The notes: a model not told the origin generated them from the sequence alone. Counted from the first letter of the stretch, positions 1-9,378 are shown. The stretch is DNA of 17,006 bases from Acidobacteriota bacterium (GCA_020350085.1 CP070706.1:1197948-1214953); one strand, 5' to 3'. Made by a program: numbers and translations.

Positions 1-1
1 G

Positions 2-274
2 CTCGCAGGCGATCTGCTGTCGATCGAGGGTCGCTGGAAGGACGCCTGCGTGATCTACGACAGAGCCGCCGCGGACGCGTCGGTCGCCGCGTCAACGGCC
101 GCCGCGTGGATTTCCGTTCGACGCGCCAAGTGCGAGATCCTCAGCGGTCGGCGCTACGACGCCCGCACGCGAATCGAGAGACTGCTGGCGAGCGATCCGG
201 TCGAGCCGGTTCGCTTCGTCGCCGACGACCTGCTGCGGCGCCTGGGACCCGCCGCTGCCGATGGGACGAGCTGA
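2..274 (+). CDS. 3' end of a helical-repeat (TPR-like) protein, 5' truncated by the window edge
   Basis: The reading frame is open from the first bases of the window and ends in TGA at 272-274, giving about 90 C-terminal residues. The composition is rich in alanine, arginine and leucine, with amphipathic helix pairs. The stretch GRWKDACVIYDRAAAD has the small-residue and aromatic spacing of a TPR-type helix, and a second helix pair follows (AKCEILSGRRYDARTRIERLL). A GTG at 50 could be read as a start, but the frame continues upstream with the same character, so I treat the gene as truncated. Its stop overlaps the start of the kinase gene by one base (TGATG), so it probably belongs to the same transcript. 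Assignment to TPR proteins is inference from the helix pattern; the function is unknown. It could be a flagellar accessory or tetratricopeptide lipoprotein. Confidence 0.6.
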   Translation, partial: LAGDLLSIEGRWKDACVIYDRAAADASVAASTAAAWISVRRAKCEILSGRRYDARTRIERLLASDPVEPVRFVADDLLRRLGPAAADGTS

Positions 275-1493
275 TGTCGGCGAGCGCGACGGCGGTGCCT
301 CCGGCGACTTCCGAGGCGGCCCGCGAGCGCGAGCAGCGGCTCGAGCAGCAGGTGTGCCTGCTGGCCGACGAGCTGGCGCGCTCGACGGGCCGGCTCCGGC
401 AGGTGGCGCGAGACAAGGCACGCCTGAGCCGCTGTTTGGAGCAGGTTCTCGAGAGCCTTCAAGCAGGCGTCGTGCTGCTGGGCGAAGACCGTCGCGTGCT
501 GGCCGTCAATGCAGCAGCGCGGCAAATGGGGGCTGTCGTCGGGGTAGGCCGCGCCGATGGCGACCATCTCGGCGCCGGTGTCGGCGACAGCGTTCGCGGC
601 TTGGGCGACGATCTCGATCCGCATCCGATCCTCGCGCGAGCCACGCCAGAAGGAGAGCCGCACCGTCCGTTCGGAGAGGCCGGCCCGGCATGGCTCTTTC
701 GTGAGGCGTCGGTGACGCTTCCCGAAGGTGGGCGCGGCTTCTTGCTCGTCGTTCACGACGTCACTCGCATGGTCGAACTCGAGCAGCTCGCGCGACGGCG
801 CAGTCGGCTCGAGTGGCTGGGGCGGATGGCCGCCGAGGTCGCCCACGAGGTGCGCAATCCCCTCGGAAGCCTGGAGCTGCTCGGCTCGTTGCTGGTCGGA
901 GAGCTCGAAGAGCGGCCCGAGGGCAGAGAGCTTGCCGAGCAGCTGCTCGTTGGCGTGCGACAGCTCTCCGACACGGTCACGCGCCTTCTGTCGTGCGCGC
1001 GCGGGGGGCGGGTGCGCCGCGCCCCGGTCGATGCCGCCGCATTGGCACGCGAGACGATTCGATTCGTCAGCCCCGTGGCCGAAGCGCGCCGCATCCGGCT
1101 CGAGGGGCCGCCGGAGGCGGCGAAGGCTGCGGCATACCTCGACCGCGAGGCGACTCACCAAGCGCTGCTCAACCTGCTCGGCAATGCGCTCGACGTCACG
1201 CCGGGCGGCGGGCGCGTGCGCCTCGGCGTCGGACGAGATGAACGCGGCGTTTCGTTCCTGATCGAAGACTCGGGTCCGGGCGTTCCGGACGCACTGCGCG
1301 AACGGGTGTTCGAGCCGTTCTTCAGCACCCGCGATGGCGGCACGGGACTCGGTCTCGCGGTGGTCGAACGCGTCGCCGTCGATCGTGGGGGAAGTGGTGA
1401 AGTCGGCCGGTCCGAGTGGGGTGGCGCCTCGTTCCGACTGCGACTCGAAGGACCCGCTGTTGCCGCCCGCCGGCCAGCTGAGGAGCCGAACGC

Positions 1494-1497
<4 letters not shown>
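274..1497 (+). CDS. Soluble PAS-domain sensor histidine kinase, FlrB/FleS-like
   Basis: A 407-residue kinase that would autophosphorylate on His and pass phosphate to the response regulator encoded next. Visible parts in order: an N-terminal coiled coil (about 14-58), a PAS-like domain starting near LESLQAGVVLL (about 60-165), a HisKA dimerisation helix with the H-box AEVAHEVRNPLGSLELL (phosphoacceptor H191), an N-box (HQALLNLLGNALD, 295-307), a G1 box (EDSGPGVPD, 331-339), an F-box (EPFFSTRDGGTG) and a G2 box (GTGLGLAVV, 356-364). No membrane segment is seen, so it is cytoplasmic, as FlrB and FleS are. I chose ATG 274 because it overlaps the preceding stop and because the frame upstream has no domain-like content. 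Its stop overlaps the regulator's GTG (GTGA). The flagellar role rests on the paired sigma-54 regulator and the downstream operon; the signal is unknown. Confidence 0.9.
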
Positions 1498-2861
<1,364 letters not shown>

Positions 2862-2894
2862 ACGAGACAACACCCACGCGCCGGCCGCGACCTC

Positions 2895-2901
2895 GAGGAG
2901 G
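2895..2901 (+). promoter_or_regulatory. Shine-Dalgarno of flgB
   Basis: GAGGAGG lies six bases before ATG 2908. It decides the flgB start: the frame is open further upstream to 2815, but that part overlaps the regulator gene and does not resemble FlgB. Confidence 0.8.
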
Positions 2902-2907
2902 TTTCAG

Positions 2908-3330
2908 ATGACAGACACGATCAACGCCAACTTCGACCCTTGGCTGGTTCAGATGGAACGCGCGCTCGATGTCATGTCGAAGCGCCAGCAGCTGCTTGCA
3001 TCGAACGTCGCCAACCTCGATACGCCGCACTATCGAACGATCGACATCGATTTCAACGAGGCCTTGAAGCAGGCGATGGAGCAGGAGGCCAGAAACCTTC
3101 CCGTGCGCCGCACTGGTCCCGCGCACAGGAGCGCGAGAGCGACCAACTCGCCGATGCAACCGAGAGAAGTCAAGGATCTGATGGTGCGTCAGGACGGCAA
3201 CAACGTGCAGCTCGATCGCGAGATGATGATGCTGGCTCAAACGCGGAATCGCTACGAGAGCGCCACGGCGATGCTACGCATGCGCCTCAGGCAGCTTCGC
3301 GCCGTCATCTCCGAAGGGAGGACAGGCTAA
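2908..3330 (+). CDS. flgB: Flagellar basal-body proximal rod protein FlgB
   Basis: A 140-residue rod protein of normal family length. It builds the proximal rod of the flagellar axle together with FlgC, FlgF, FliE and FlgG, and is exported by the flagellar type III apparatus. The N-terminal flg_bb_rod helix carries the family signature ASNVANLDTPHYRTID (about 31-46). The C-terminal helix has the FlgB pattern DGNNVQLDREMMMLAQ followed by TRNRYESA. The middle (about 60-90) is variable and basic. Start ATG 2908 is set by a strong Shine-Dalgarno sequence. The 46-base gap after the regulator gene shows no convincing -24/-12 promoter. Its stop overlaps the flgC start (TAATG), so the two rod genes are translationally coupled. 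Confidence 0.95.
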   Translation: MTDTINANFDPWLVQMERALDVMSKRQQLLASNVANLDTPHYRTIDIDFNEALKQAMEQEARNLPVRRTGPAHRSARATNSPMQPREVKDLMVRQDGNNVQLDREMMMLAQTRNRYESATAMLRMRLRQLRAVISEGRTG

Positions 3331-3758
3331 TGAGTCTTGATCGCGCCATCAAAGTGGCGGCCAGCGGGCTCGACATGCAGCGAGCACGCATGGAGATCAT
3401 CGCTTCGAACATGGCCAACGCACACACCACGCGCACGCCGGAGGGCGGCCCTTACGTTCGACGACTGCCCGTGGTGGCCGCCGAGCGCTCGGCCCGACGC
3501 GCCTTCGGCTCGGCCCTCGACAGAGCCGTGCGAGGCGTCGACGTCCAGCAGGTCGTCAACGATCCAAGTCCGCCATCCTTGCGATTCGAGCCGGGCCATC
3601 CCGACGCGAGCGCAAACGGCTTCGTCGCCTACCCGAACGTCGATCCGGCCAAAGAGATGGTCGACCTGCTATCGGCGTTGCGCTCCTACGAAGCGAACGT
3701 GAACGTGGTCAAAGTTGCTGGCCGCATGAAAGAGAGCGCGCTCGGGATGGTGAGGTGA
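3330..3758 (+). CDS. flgC: Flagellar basal-body rod protein FlgC
   Basis: A 142-residue proximal rod protein that assembles on the MS ring with FlgB. The N-terminal rod signature is clear: AASGLDMQRARMEIIASNMAN (about 10-30, in part), followed by the FlgC-specific PEGGPYVRR (38-45). The C-terminal part has YPNVDPAKEMVDLLSALRSY and EANVNVVK (101-128), which is typical of FlgC. Length matches the family (about 135-145). Start ATG 3330 overlaps the flgB stop and has AGGGAGG at 3315-3321 with an 8-base spacer. The same frame is open well upstream, but that sequence lies inside flgB and is unrelated to FlgC. An 86-base spacer separates it from fliE. Confidence 0.96.
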   Translation: MSLDRAIKVAASGLDMQRARMEIIASNMANAHTTRTPEGGPYVRRLPVVAAERSARRAFGSALDRAVRGVDVQQVVNDPSPPSLRFEPGHPDASANGFVAYPNVDPAKEMVDLLSALRSYEANVNVVKVAGRMKESALGMVR

Positions 3759-3816
3759 CCAGAACGACCAGTCGTGACGGTGGGGTACGGACATCGATCT
3801 ACTCGAACCGAACGCA

Positions 3817-3834
3817 TGACGAGGTGTGACGAGG
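3817..3834 (+). repeat. Tandem TGACGAGG repeat at the fliE ribosome binding site
   Basis: TGACGAGG occurs at 3817-3824 and again at 3827-3834, separated by TG (10-base period). The second copy supplies the Shine-Dalgarno of fliE. The first also looks like a Shine-Dalgarno but has no start codon at a useful distance. It may be a small duplication or a standby ribosome site; the function is unproven. Confidence 0.5.
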
Positions 3835-3844
3835 GTTGCCAATA

Positions 3845-4162
3845 ATGGACGCTGCAAGAATCGGTGAGATCGCCAACCAGAAGCTGCGCGAGCTGTCGCG
3901 CCAAGACCACCAACTTCCTCGAGGCGATGCGACGCCGACGGGACCGACGTTCGCCGAGGCGATGGAAAACGCGCTGAGCACCGTCGAAGGTCAGCTGGAA
4001 TCCGCTGACTCAGCTGCGAAATCGTACATAGTGGGCGAGGCTGGCGACCTGCACAACGTGCTGCTCGAGATGGAGCGAGCAGATCTGTCGCTGCGCACGC
4101 TGATGCAAGTTCGAAACAAGCTGCTCGAGGCCTACAACGAGATCATGCGGATGCCGGTGTGA
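3845..4162 (+). CDS. fliE: Flagellar hook-basal body adaptor FliE
   Basis: A 105-residue protein that links the MS ring to the proximal rod and is an early export substrate. The N-terminal third is variable. The C-terminal half carries the FliE signature: FAEAMENAL (36-44), then GEAGDLHNVLLEMERADLSL (64-83, in part), and finally QVRNKLLEAYNEIMRMPV. Length is normal (E. coli FliE is about 104). ATG 3845 has GAGGG at 3831-3835. A TTG three codons upstream (3836) is in frame but sits too close to that site. A nine-codon reading frame (3816-3845) ends in TAATG on this start codon. A 109-base spacer with a hairpin follows before fliF. Confidence 0.95.
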   Translation: MDAARIGEIANQKLRELSRQDHQLPRGDATPTGPTFAEAMENALSTVEGQLESADSAAKSYIVGEAGDLHNVLLEMERADLSLRTLMQVRNKLLEAYNEIMRMPV

Positions 4163-4219
4163 TGCTGAAACGGCTTGCTGCGACACCGCTCGCCGCCGAG
4201 GCTGACGGCCATGATGGGG

Positions 4220-4240
4220 CCGATCGGGCCGAGCGATCGG
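4220..4240 (+). repeat. Inverted repeat (7-bp stem, 7-nt loop) between fliE and fliF
   Basis: CCGATCG at 4220-4226 and CGATCGG at 4234-4240 are perfect inverted copies around a 7-base loop, 31 bases before the fliF ATG. No T-run follows, so a strong Rho-independent terminator is unlikely. It may act as an RNA stability or processing element, or as a protein-binding site; this is inference. Confidence 0.6.
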
Positions 4241-4271
4241 AGGCAACGATTCCTAATCTGCGGAGCGCGCC

Positions 4272-5852
4272 ATGCAGGAAATGATCCAACAGCTCACCGC
4301 AGTCTGGGCGGCTCTCTCGCTCAGGCAGCGCTTCAGCCTCGCTTTGTCGGCCACGCTATCGGTGCTCGCCGTCGTCGCCATCGTGTGGTGGGCTCGTCAG
4401 CCCACTTGGTCCGTGCTGTACACCGGGCTCGAACCGAGAGAGGCGCAAGGTATCGTCGAGGAGCTACAGGCGCGAAAAGTCCGCCATCGCCTCGCGGACG
4501 GAGGTCGCGTCATCGAAGTTCCTCTCGAAAGCGTCGATCGGCTGCGCATGGATCTGGCGGCGACCGATCTGCCGCAAAGCGGTCGCTTCGGCTTCACACA
4601 GATGTTCGCGCAGGACACGCTGGCTCAGTCCAACAGGATGCAACGCGTGCGCTTTCAAAAGGCGCTCGAGGACGAGTTGGCAAGAACGATCGAATCACTC
4701 GACGAAGTGCGATCCGCGCGCGTTCATCTCGTCTTGCCCGGCGATCGTGTGTTTCTCGACGACGAGGACGTCGCCAAGGCTTCGGTGACGCTGGGATTGC
4801 TCGGCGGCCGCCAGCCCAACTCGCAACAAGTGCAGGCGATCGCACGCATCGTCGCTGGAGCCGTGCCCGAGCTGACCCCCGATCGCGTGAGTGTGGTCGA
4901 TACCACCGGTCGCATGCTGTGGGACGGCGGCGGCGAGCACGGCGCGATGGCCGGTTCGACCAAGGCGGAGATGCAGGCGGCGATCGAAGGTGAGATCAAC
5001 GCCAAGGTGGCGCGCGTGCTCGAGCCGATCATCGGTCCCGACCGATTCGTCGTGCGAACGACAGCCGATCTGTATTGGCAAAAGGTGCTGCGCCACGAGC
5101 GTCAGCTCGACCCCGACAGCGGGGTGCTGGTCTCGGAGCAGAAGCGAAAGGAGAAGATGAGCGGTGGTGTCGCGCTACAAGGAACGCCGGGCACGGGCTC
5201 CAATCTGCCCAACGCGGCGATGACTGCACCATCCGAGACCTCGGAGCTGACCGATCTGACGAGCAACTTCGAGTACTCGTCGATCGAGCGCACGATAGAA
5301 GAACCGCAGGGCTCGCTCCGTCGCCTGTCGGTCGCGGTGCTCGTCGACCACAAGTGGCAACAGGAAGGTCAACAGGCCCCGCCGGGCGGCGACGCGCAAG
5401 CCGAGCCCCGCTCCGTGCCCAGATCTCCAGAAGAGTTGGTGAGCAACGAGGAGCTGGTCAAGGCGGCGATCAGCTTTGACGAAACCCGAGGCGACCAGGT
5501 AACGGTCGAGCAGGCCCCGTTCCAGCTGCGTGAGATTGCCGACGTACCCGCTCACTTCGACCCTCTGACCTGGCTTCCGTTCGTCAAGTACCCGGCACTC
5601 GTCGTGCTGCTGCTGCTCGCGTTCGTGCTGTTTTATCGACCTCTGATCGGCACACTGCGCGATGCTTTCGGCCGCGCTGGCCGCGGCGAGGCCGGCTTTG
5701 CCACAGCACGACTCGATCAACCACTGCAGCTCGGACCACCGTCTCGAGTCGAGCAGCTCCGCCAGCGGCTGGCGAAGCTGGCGAACGAGGAACCGCAAGG
5801 CATGGCGCAGAGCATGCGCGTGTGGCTGCACGAGGACAAGGGGCAGTCCTGA
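4272..5852 (+). CDS. fliF: Flagellar MS-ring protein FliF
   Basis: A 526-residue inner-membrane protein that forms the MS ring, the foundation for rod, switch and export gate. The first membrane helix is about residues 21-41 and the second about 437-456, with the periplasmic ring-building domains between them. The family core is clear: VLYTGLEPREAQGIVEEL (48-65), ALEDELARTI and SARVHLVLPGD (131-158), and SVVDTTGRMLWDG. The segment about 360-385 is a low-complexity insert rich in Q, P and G. The cytoplasmic tail ends in PQGMAQSMRVWLHED (508-522), the FliG-binding motif. Start ATG 4272 has GGAG at 4262-4265 with a 6-base spacer; ATG 4281 is a less well placed alternative. Its stop overlaps the fliG start (TGATG), which suggests coupling of two proteins that bind each other. 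Confidence 0.97.
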   Translation: MQEMIQQLTAVWAALSLRQRFSLALSATLSVLAVVAIVWWARQPTWSVLYTGLEPREAQGIVEELQARKVRHRLADGGRVIEVPLESVDRLRMDLAATDLPQSGRFGFTQMFAQDTLAQSNRMQRVRFQKALEDELARTIESLDEVRSARVHLVLPGDRVFLDDEDVAKASVTLGLLGGRQPNSQQVQAIARIVAGAVPELTPDRVSVVDTTGRMLWDGGGEHGAMAGSTKAEMQAAIEGEINAKVARVLEPIIGPDRFVVRTTADLYWQKVLRHERQLDPDSGVLVSEQKRKEKMSGGVALQGTPGTGSNLPNAAMTAPSETSELTDLTSNFEYSSIERTIEEPQGSLRRLSVAVLVDHKWQQEGQQAPPGGDAQAEPRSVPRSPEELVSNEELVKAAISFDETRGDQVTVEQAPFQLREIADVPAHFDPLTWLPFVKYPALVVLLLLAFVLFYRPLIGTLRDAFGRAGRGEAGFATARLDQPLQLGPPSRVEQLRQRLAKLANEEPQGMAQSMRVWLHEDKGQS

Positions 5853-6883
5853 TGGCCGACGAGTTCTCGGGCGCCGTCAAGGCGGCGATCTTGATCTCAC
5901 TTCTCGGTGAGGAGGCCGCCGCAAATGTCCTGCAGCAGCTCGACAAGACGGAGGTCCGTCGCATCACGACCGAGATAGCGCGCCTCGAGATGATCGATCC
6001 GTCTCGCTACGAAGCCGTGCTCGAGGAGTTCCACGGCATGATCTCTCGCGCCCGCGGGCTCGAGCGGGCAGGGCCGCCGCTTGCGCGCAAGCTGCTGGCA
6101 AAGGCGTGCCCGGACGAGGCGGACAGCATTTTGAGCGAGATCGCGCCGAGACGACCCACTGACAGCGAGGAGGACGGGCCGCCAGTTCCACCGCCAGAGC
6201 TGCACGGAGAGGTGCTCAAGGCTCCGGCACGCCGGTTGGCGATGCTCCTGCGAGAGGAGCCGCCGCAGACCGTGGCGCTCGTGCTCGCGCTGCTCGCGCC
6301 GCGTAAGGCAGCCCGCATCCTGGCAATGATGGAGCGCGAGCTGCAGATCGAGGTCACGCATCGCATGGCCAGCATTACCGAGATTCGCCGCGAGGTCGTC
6401 GAGCAGGTCGGCTCGGCGCTGACTCAGAGACTGCACGAGGTGTGCGAGGAGCCGATGGTGCCACTCAACGGCATCCAGAACGCAGCCGACACGCTGACCG
6501 GCCTGGGACGATCGTCCGGCCAGGAGATCGTGGAAGCGCTCGGGGACAGCTTCCCCGAGCTGTCGCAGCAGCTGCGGGATCTACTGTTTACCTTCGACAC
6601 GTTGCGCGGCCTGAGCGATCGCGACGCGCGGGAGGTGCTCAAGCAGGTCGACCGTGCCACGCTCGCGATGGCGCTCAAAGGAGCCGACCCCGAGTTGCAG
6701 GTGTTGTTCACGCGAAACATGTCCGAGCGCGCGGCGCAGATGTTGCAGGAAGAGATGGACTTCCTCAGCGCACCGAAGCTCTCCGAGATCGACCACGCGC
6801 AACGCGAGATGATCGAGCTGGTCCTCAGGCTGGAAAAGGAAGGATCGGTCTCGCTCGAGGAGCCCGCCGTTGTCTCCGGGTAG
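5852..6883 (+). CDS. fliG: Flagellar motor switch protein FliG
   Basis: A 343-residue rotor protein on the cytoplasmic face of the MS ring that transmits torque from the stators and helps switch rotation. The N-terminal FliF-binding domain starts with KAAILISLLGEEAA (10-23). The middle domain carries EEPPQTVALVLALL (135-148), corresponding to the EHPQ motif. The hinge motif usually written MFVF reads LLFTFDTL (244-251). The C-terminal torque domain has EVLKQVDRATLAMALKGAD (261-279) and FTRNMSERAAQMLQEEMDFL (286-305) with the expected charged residues. A spacer of about 20 residues rich in P, E and D (100-118) lies between the N-terminal and middle domains. ATG 5852 has AAGGGG at 5838-5843. 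The last 14 bases overlap fliH. Confidence 0.97.
   Translation: MADEFSGAVKAAILISLLGEEAAANVLQQLDKTEVRRITTEIARLEMIDPSRYEAVLEEFHGMISRARGLERAGPPLARKLLAKACPDEADSILSEIAPRRPTDSEEDGPPVPPPELHGEVLKAPARRLAMLLREEPPQTVALVLALLAPRKAARILAMMERELQIEVTHRMASITEIRREVVEQVGSALTQRLHEVCEEPMVPLNGIQNAADTLTGLGRSSGQEIVEALGDSFPELSQQLRDLLFTFDTLRGLSDRDAREVLKQVDRATLAMALKGADPELQVLFTRNMSERAAQMLQEEMDFLSAPKLSEIDHAQREMIELVLRLEKEGSVSLEEPAVVSG
6857..6862 (+). promoter_or_regulatory. Shine-Dalgarno deciding the TTG start of fliH
   Basis: GAGGAG, inside the end of fliG, lies seven bases before TTG 6870. It supports this unusual start over the next ATG at 6999, which would remove the first 43 residues. Confidence 0.65.
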
Positions 6884-7496
6884 GCTGATCGACGAGCTGC
6901 TCGCTCGCCCCTATGAGCCCCCTGAGATGCGAGGAGCAGGTGCGGGCGGTCGCGCCCGCGATGGCGCTCACTCCGCGGGGGGCCCAGCGAGCGAGCAGAT
7001 GGAGCTCGAACGCGTGCTCGAGCGTGGCTACGAAGAAGGAGTGGCTCGTGGGCTCGCCGAAGCGAACCAGCGGCTCGAGCAGCAACTCGCGGAGTGGCAG
7101 CAGGCCCTCGCGGAGGCGCTCGGAAAGCTCGCTCAACTTGAAGTCACGATCATCGACCGCGCGCGCCGTGAGCTGCCCGCGCTCGCGTTCGAGATCGCTG
7201 GCCGCATCCTGCGGAGGCGGCTCGACGATGAAGAGCCGCTCGCTGCTCGGGCTGCAGAGGAAGTGCTCGAGCGACTCGGGGGAGGCGCCCGTTGCAAGCT
7301 GCGTCTCCATCCGGCTGACCGCGAGTCGGTGCTCACGCGCTGCCCGTCGCTTGCCTGCAGCGACCGCGTCGAGATCGTCGTCGACGAGAGCGTGGGTCGC
7401 GCGGGCGTCATCGCAGAGACGGAAGCGGAAGAGATCGACGCGCGCCTCGAAACAGCCTACCGCGCGGCGTGGGAAGCCTTGATGGAGGAGCGTTGA
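6870..7496 (+). CDS. fliH: Flagellar export ATPase regulator FliH
   Basis: A 208-residue stator and negative regulator of the export ATPase FliI; a FliH dimer holds FliI and docks it to the C ring. The N-terminal 45 residues are low in complexity. A long helix follows with a GxxxG repeat (G53, G57, G61 in RGYEEGVARGLAEA), a known hallmark of FliH, leading into a coiled coil to about residue 95. The C-terminal FliH/HrpE domain shows ELPALAFEIAGRILRRRLDD (101-120), LRLHPAD and VEIVVDESVGRAGVIAET. The start is TTG 6870 with a good Shine-Dalgarno sequence and a 14-base overlap with fliG. Length fits the family (about 200-250). Sequence conservation in FliH is low, so the call rests on the motifs plus the position between fliG and fliI. 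Confidence 0.9.
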   Translation: MSPGRLIDELLARPYEPPEMRGAGAGGRARDGAHSAGGPASEQMELERVLERGYEEGVARGLAEANQRLEQQLAEWQQALAEALGKLAQLEVTIIDRARRELPALAFEIAGRILRRRLDDEEPLAARAAEEVLERLGGGARCKLRLHPADRESVLTRCPSLACSDRVEIVVDESVGRAGVIAETEAEEIDARLETAYRAAWEALMEER

Positions 7497-8914
7497 GCCC
7501 CCCCGCGGATCGAGACGTCGTCGGCGATGCCGCGCGCGAGGCGAAGCGACGGCTCGAGCGAGCCGCTCTCACGCGTCGAGCCGGCCGTGTCGTTCGCGCC
7601 GTAGGTTTGGCGGTCGAGAGTCGAGGCCCGCGCGTGGCGGTGGGGGAGGAGTGTCGTCTGGAAACGGCCACGGGTCGACTGCTGTCGTTGGCGGAAGTCG
7701 TCGGCTTCGAAGGCAACACGATCTACACGATGCCGGTCGATCCGGTGCGCGGGCTGAAGCTCGGTGATCGGGTCGTGGCGACCGGCCGCCATCCGCGGAT
7801 CCCCGTCGGCGACGGTCTGCTCGGCCGCGTGCTCGATGCCGACGGCCAGCCGCTGGACGGTGCCGGCCCGGTCTCGACCGACACGCGCTGGGTGATTCAC
7901 GCCGAGCCGCTTCCGGCGCTGTCGCGGCCGATGATCACCGAGCCGATGAAAAGCGGCATCCGCGCCATCGACGGCTTGATCACGCTCGGCCGGGGACAGC
8001 GGATCGGTATCTTTGCCGGCTCGGGCGTCGGCAAGAGCCGGCTGCTCGGCGGGCTGGCACGCCACGCCGGCGACGACATCATCGTCATCGCGCTCGTTGG
8101 AGAGCGAAATCGCGAAGTGCGCGAGTTCGTGGAAAGCGAGCTCGGGCCGCAGGGACGCCGCCGCTCGGTCGTGTTCGTAGCCACATCGGACGAATCACCG
8201 CTACGGCGCGTGCGCTGTGCCCTCGCCGCCACCACCGCTGCCGAGCACTTCCGCGAGCGCGGACTCAGCGTGGCGCTGCTGATGGACTCGGTCACCCGTG
8301 TCGCGATGGCACTGAGGGAGATCGGGCTGGCGACCGGGGAGCCCCCGTCATCGAAGGGCTATCCGCCGTCGGTGTTCGCCTTCCTGCCGCGACTGCTCGA
8401 GCGTGCGGGTCGAAAGGAAGGCTCCGGCTCGGTGACCGGCATCTATACCGTCTTCGTCGAAGGTGACGATTTGACCGATCCGGTGGCCGACGCCTCGCGG
8501 GCGATTCTCGACGGCCACATCGTGCTGGCACGCGAGCTGGCCGAGAAGGCCCACTATCCGGCGATCGACGTGTTGGCCAGCAACTCACGCGTGATGCCCA
8601 AGATCGTGTCGGCCGATCAATACCGCGCCGCAGAACAGGTGCGCCGGATGATTGCCGTACACCGCGAGAACCGCGACCTGGTCTCGATCGGCGCCTACCG
8701 CCGAGGAAGCGATCCCGAGCTGGACGAGGCCCTCGAGCGCCAACCGGCCATCAATGCTTTTCTGCGCCAGGACCTGACCCAAGCCGCACCGTTCGAGCAG
8801 ACGGAGGCGCGGCTGATCGAGCTCGGCACAGTCAGGGCCGAGGGCGTCGAGGGCACCGAAGACACTCGGGGCACTGCAGGCGCCGCGGGTGCTCACGGCA
8901 ACGCCGAGGTGTAG
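7493..8914 (+). CDS. fliI: Flagellum-specific export ATPase FliI
   Basis: A cytoplasmic ATPase related to the F1 beta subunit that energises loading of substrates into the flagellar export gate. From TTG 7493 it has 473 residues. Walker A GSGVGKS is at about 177-182, preceded by GRGQRIGIFA. Further motifs are VGERNREVREF (about 202-212), Walker B ALLMDSVTR (about 261-269) and the T3SS-ATPase sequence ATGEPPSSKGYPPSVFAFLP. ASNSRVM holds the likely arginine finger, and the domain ends with AINAFLRQ. TTG 7493 overlaps the fliH stop (TTGA) with GGAGG at 7484-7488; GTG 7469 is an in-frame alternative adding eight residues. The last ~30 residues (from GTVRAEGVEG) form a G/A/E/T-rich tail not typical of the family. 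Confidence 0.96.
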   Translation: MSPPADRDVVGDAAREAKRRLERAALTRRAGRVVRAVGLAVESRGPRVAVGEECRLETATGRLLSLAEVVGFEGNTIYTMPVDPVRGLKLGDRVVATGRHPRIPVGDGLLGRVLDADGQPLDGAGPVSTDTRWVIHAEPLPALSRPMITEPMKSGIRAIDGLITLGRGQRIGIFAGSGVGKSRLLGGLARHAGDDIIVIALVGERNREVREFVESELGPQGRRRSVVFVATSDESPLRRVRCALAATTAAEHFRERGLSVALLMDSVTRVAMALREIGLATGEPPSSKGYPPSVFAFLPRLLERAGRKEGSGSVTGIYTVFVEGDDLTDPVADASRAILDGHIVLARELAEKAHYPAIDVLASNSRVMPKIVSADQYRAAEQVRRMIAVHRENRDLVSIGAYRRGSDPELDEALERQPAINAFLRQDLTQAAPFEQTEARLIELGTVRAEGVEGTEDTRGTAGAAGAHGNAEV

Positions 8915-8916
8915 CC

Positions 8917-9378
8917 GTGGCTCGCTTTCGCTTCAGGCTGCGCACGCCGCTGCGTTACGCACGTATCCGCAGAGCCGAGCTGCGACGGGAGCTGGCCGCT
9001 CACCTTCTCGCTCAGCTCGAGGTCGGGCACTCGCTGCGACAGATCCAGGAGCAACTGCAGCAGGCCCGCCACGAGCTGCACGAGCGCAGCACGCGGGGCA
9101 TCGAGGGCGCCGAGCTGCAAAGGATCTCACGCATGCTTGAGCTGCAGCGCCAGCGGGCCGGCCAGCTCGCCGAGCGCCACGCGGAGATGCGCGAGCAGGA
9201 GGCAAACACGCGAGGTCTGCTGCGCGAGGTGATGCGGCAGATCCAGGTTCTCGAACGCCAACTGCGCGAGGCGCACGCTGCCTACCGACAGCAGCTCGCC
9301 CGCCGCGAACAGGCTGAGATCGATGATCTTACGTTGATCCGCCGTGTGGGCTCACGTCCCTCGAGGAGCGACCGATGA
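8917..9378 (+). CDS. fliJ: Flagellar export chaperone FliJ
   Basis: A 153-residue, almost wholly alpha-helical protein. FliJ is the coiled-coil stalk of the FliI hexamer, similar to the F1 gamma subunit, and helps recycle export chaperones and engage FlhA. The sequence begins with the family-like ARFRFRLRTPLRYARI and continues as heptad-rich helices full of Q, E, R and L to about residue 135 (for example LRQIQEQLQQARHELHER). FliJ proteins share little sequence, so the call comes from size, the coiled-coil character, the N-terminal FxFRL pattern and the place directly after fliI. GTG 8917 has GAGG at 8906-8909 and starts two bases after the fliI stop. Its stop overlaps the next ATG (ATGA). Confidence 0.88.
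   Translation: MARFRFRLRTPLRYARIRRAELRRELAAHLLAQLEVGHSLRQIQEQLQQARHELHERSTRGIEGAELQRISRMLELQRQRAGQLAERHAEMREQEANTRGLLREVMRQIQVLERQLREAHAAYRQQLARREQAEIDDLTLIRRVGSRPSRSDR

Noticed and set aside
106..273. Extension of the kinase frame upstream of ATG 274
   Set aside because: It overlaps the preceding gene and is arginine-rich without domain content; the TGATG junction supports ATG 274.
2940..3329. Extension of the flgC frame upstream into flgB
   Set aside because: The upstream part is out-of-frame flgB sequence; the FlgC family starts at the MSLDRAIKVAASGL segment.
4207..4220. Possible sigma-54 promoter (GG-N10-GC) before fliF
   Set aside because: Beyond the invariant GG and GC, almost no other consensus base matches; such a pair is expected by chance in GC-rich DNA.
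4219..4226. GCCGATCG resembling a sigma-28 -10 element
   Set aside because: No TAAA-type -35 element is found at the required spacing, and the bases are part of the hairpin stem.
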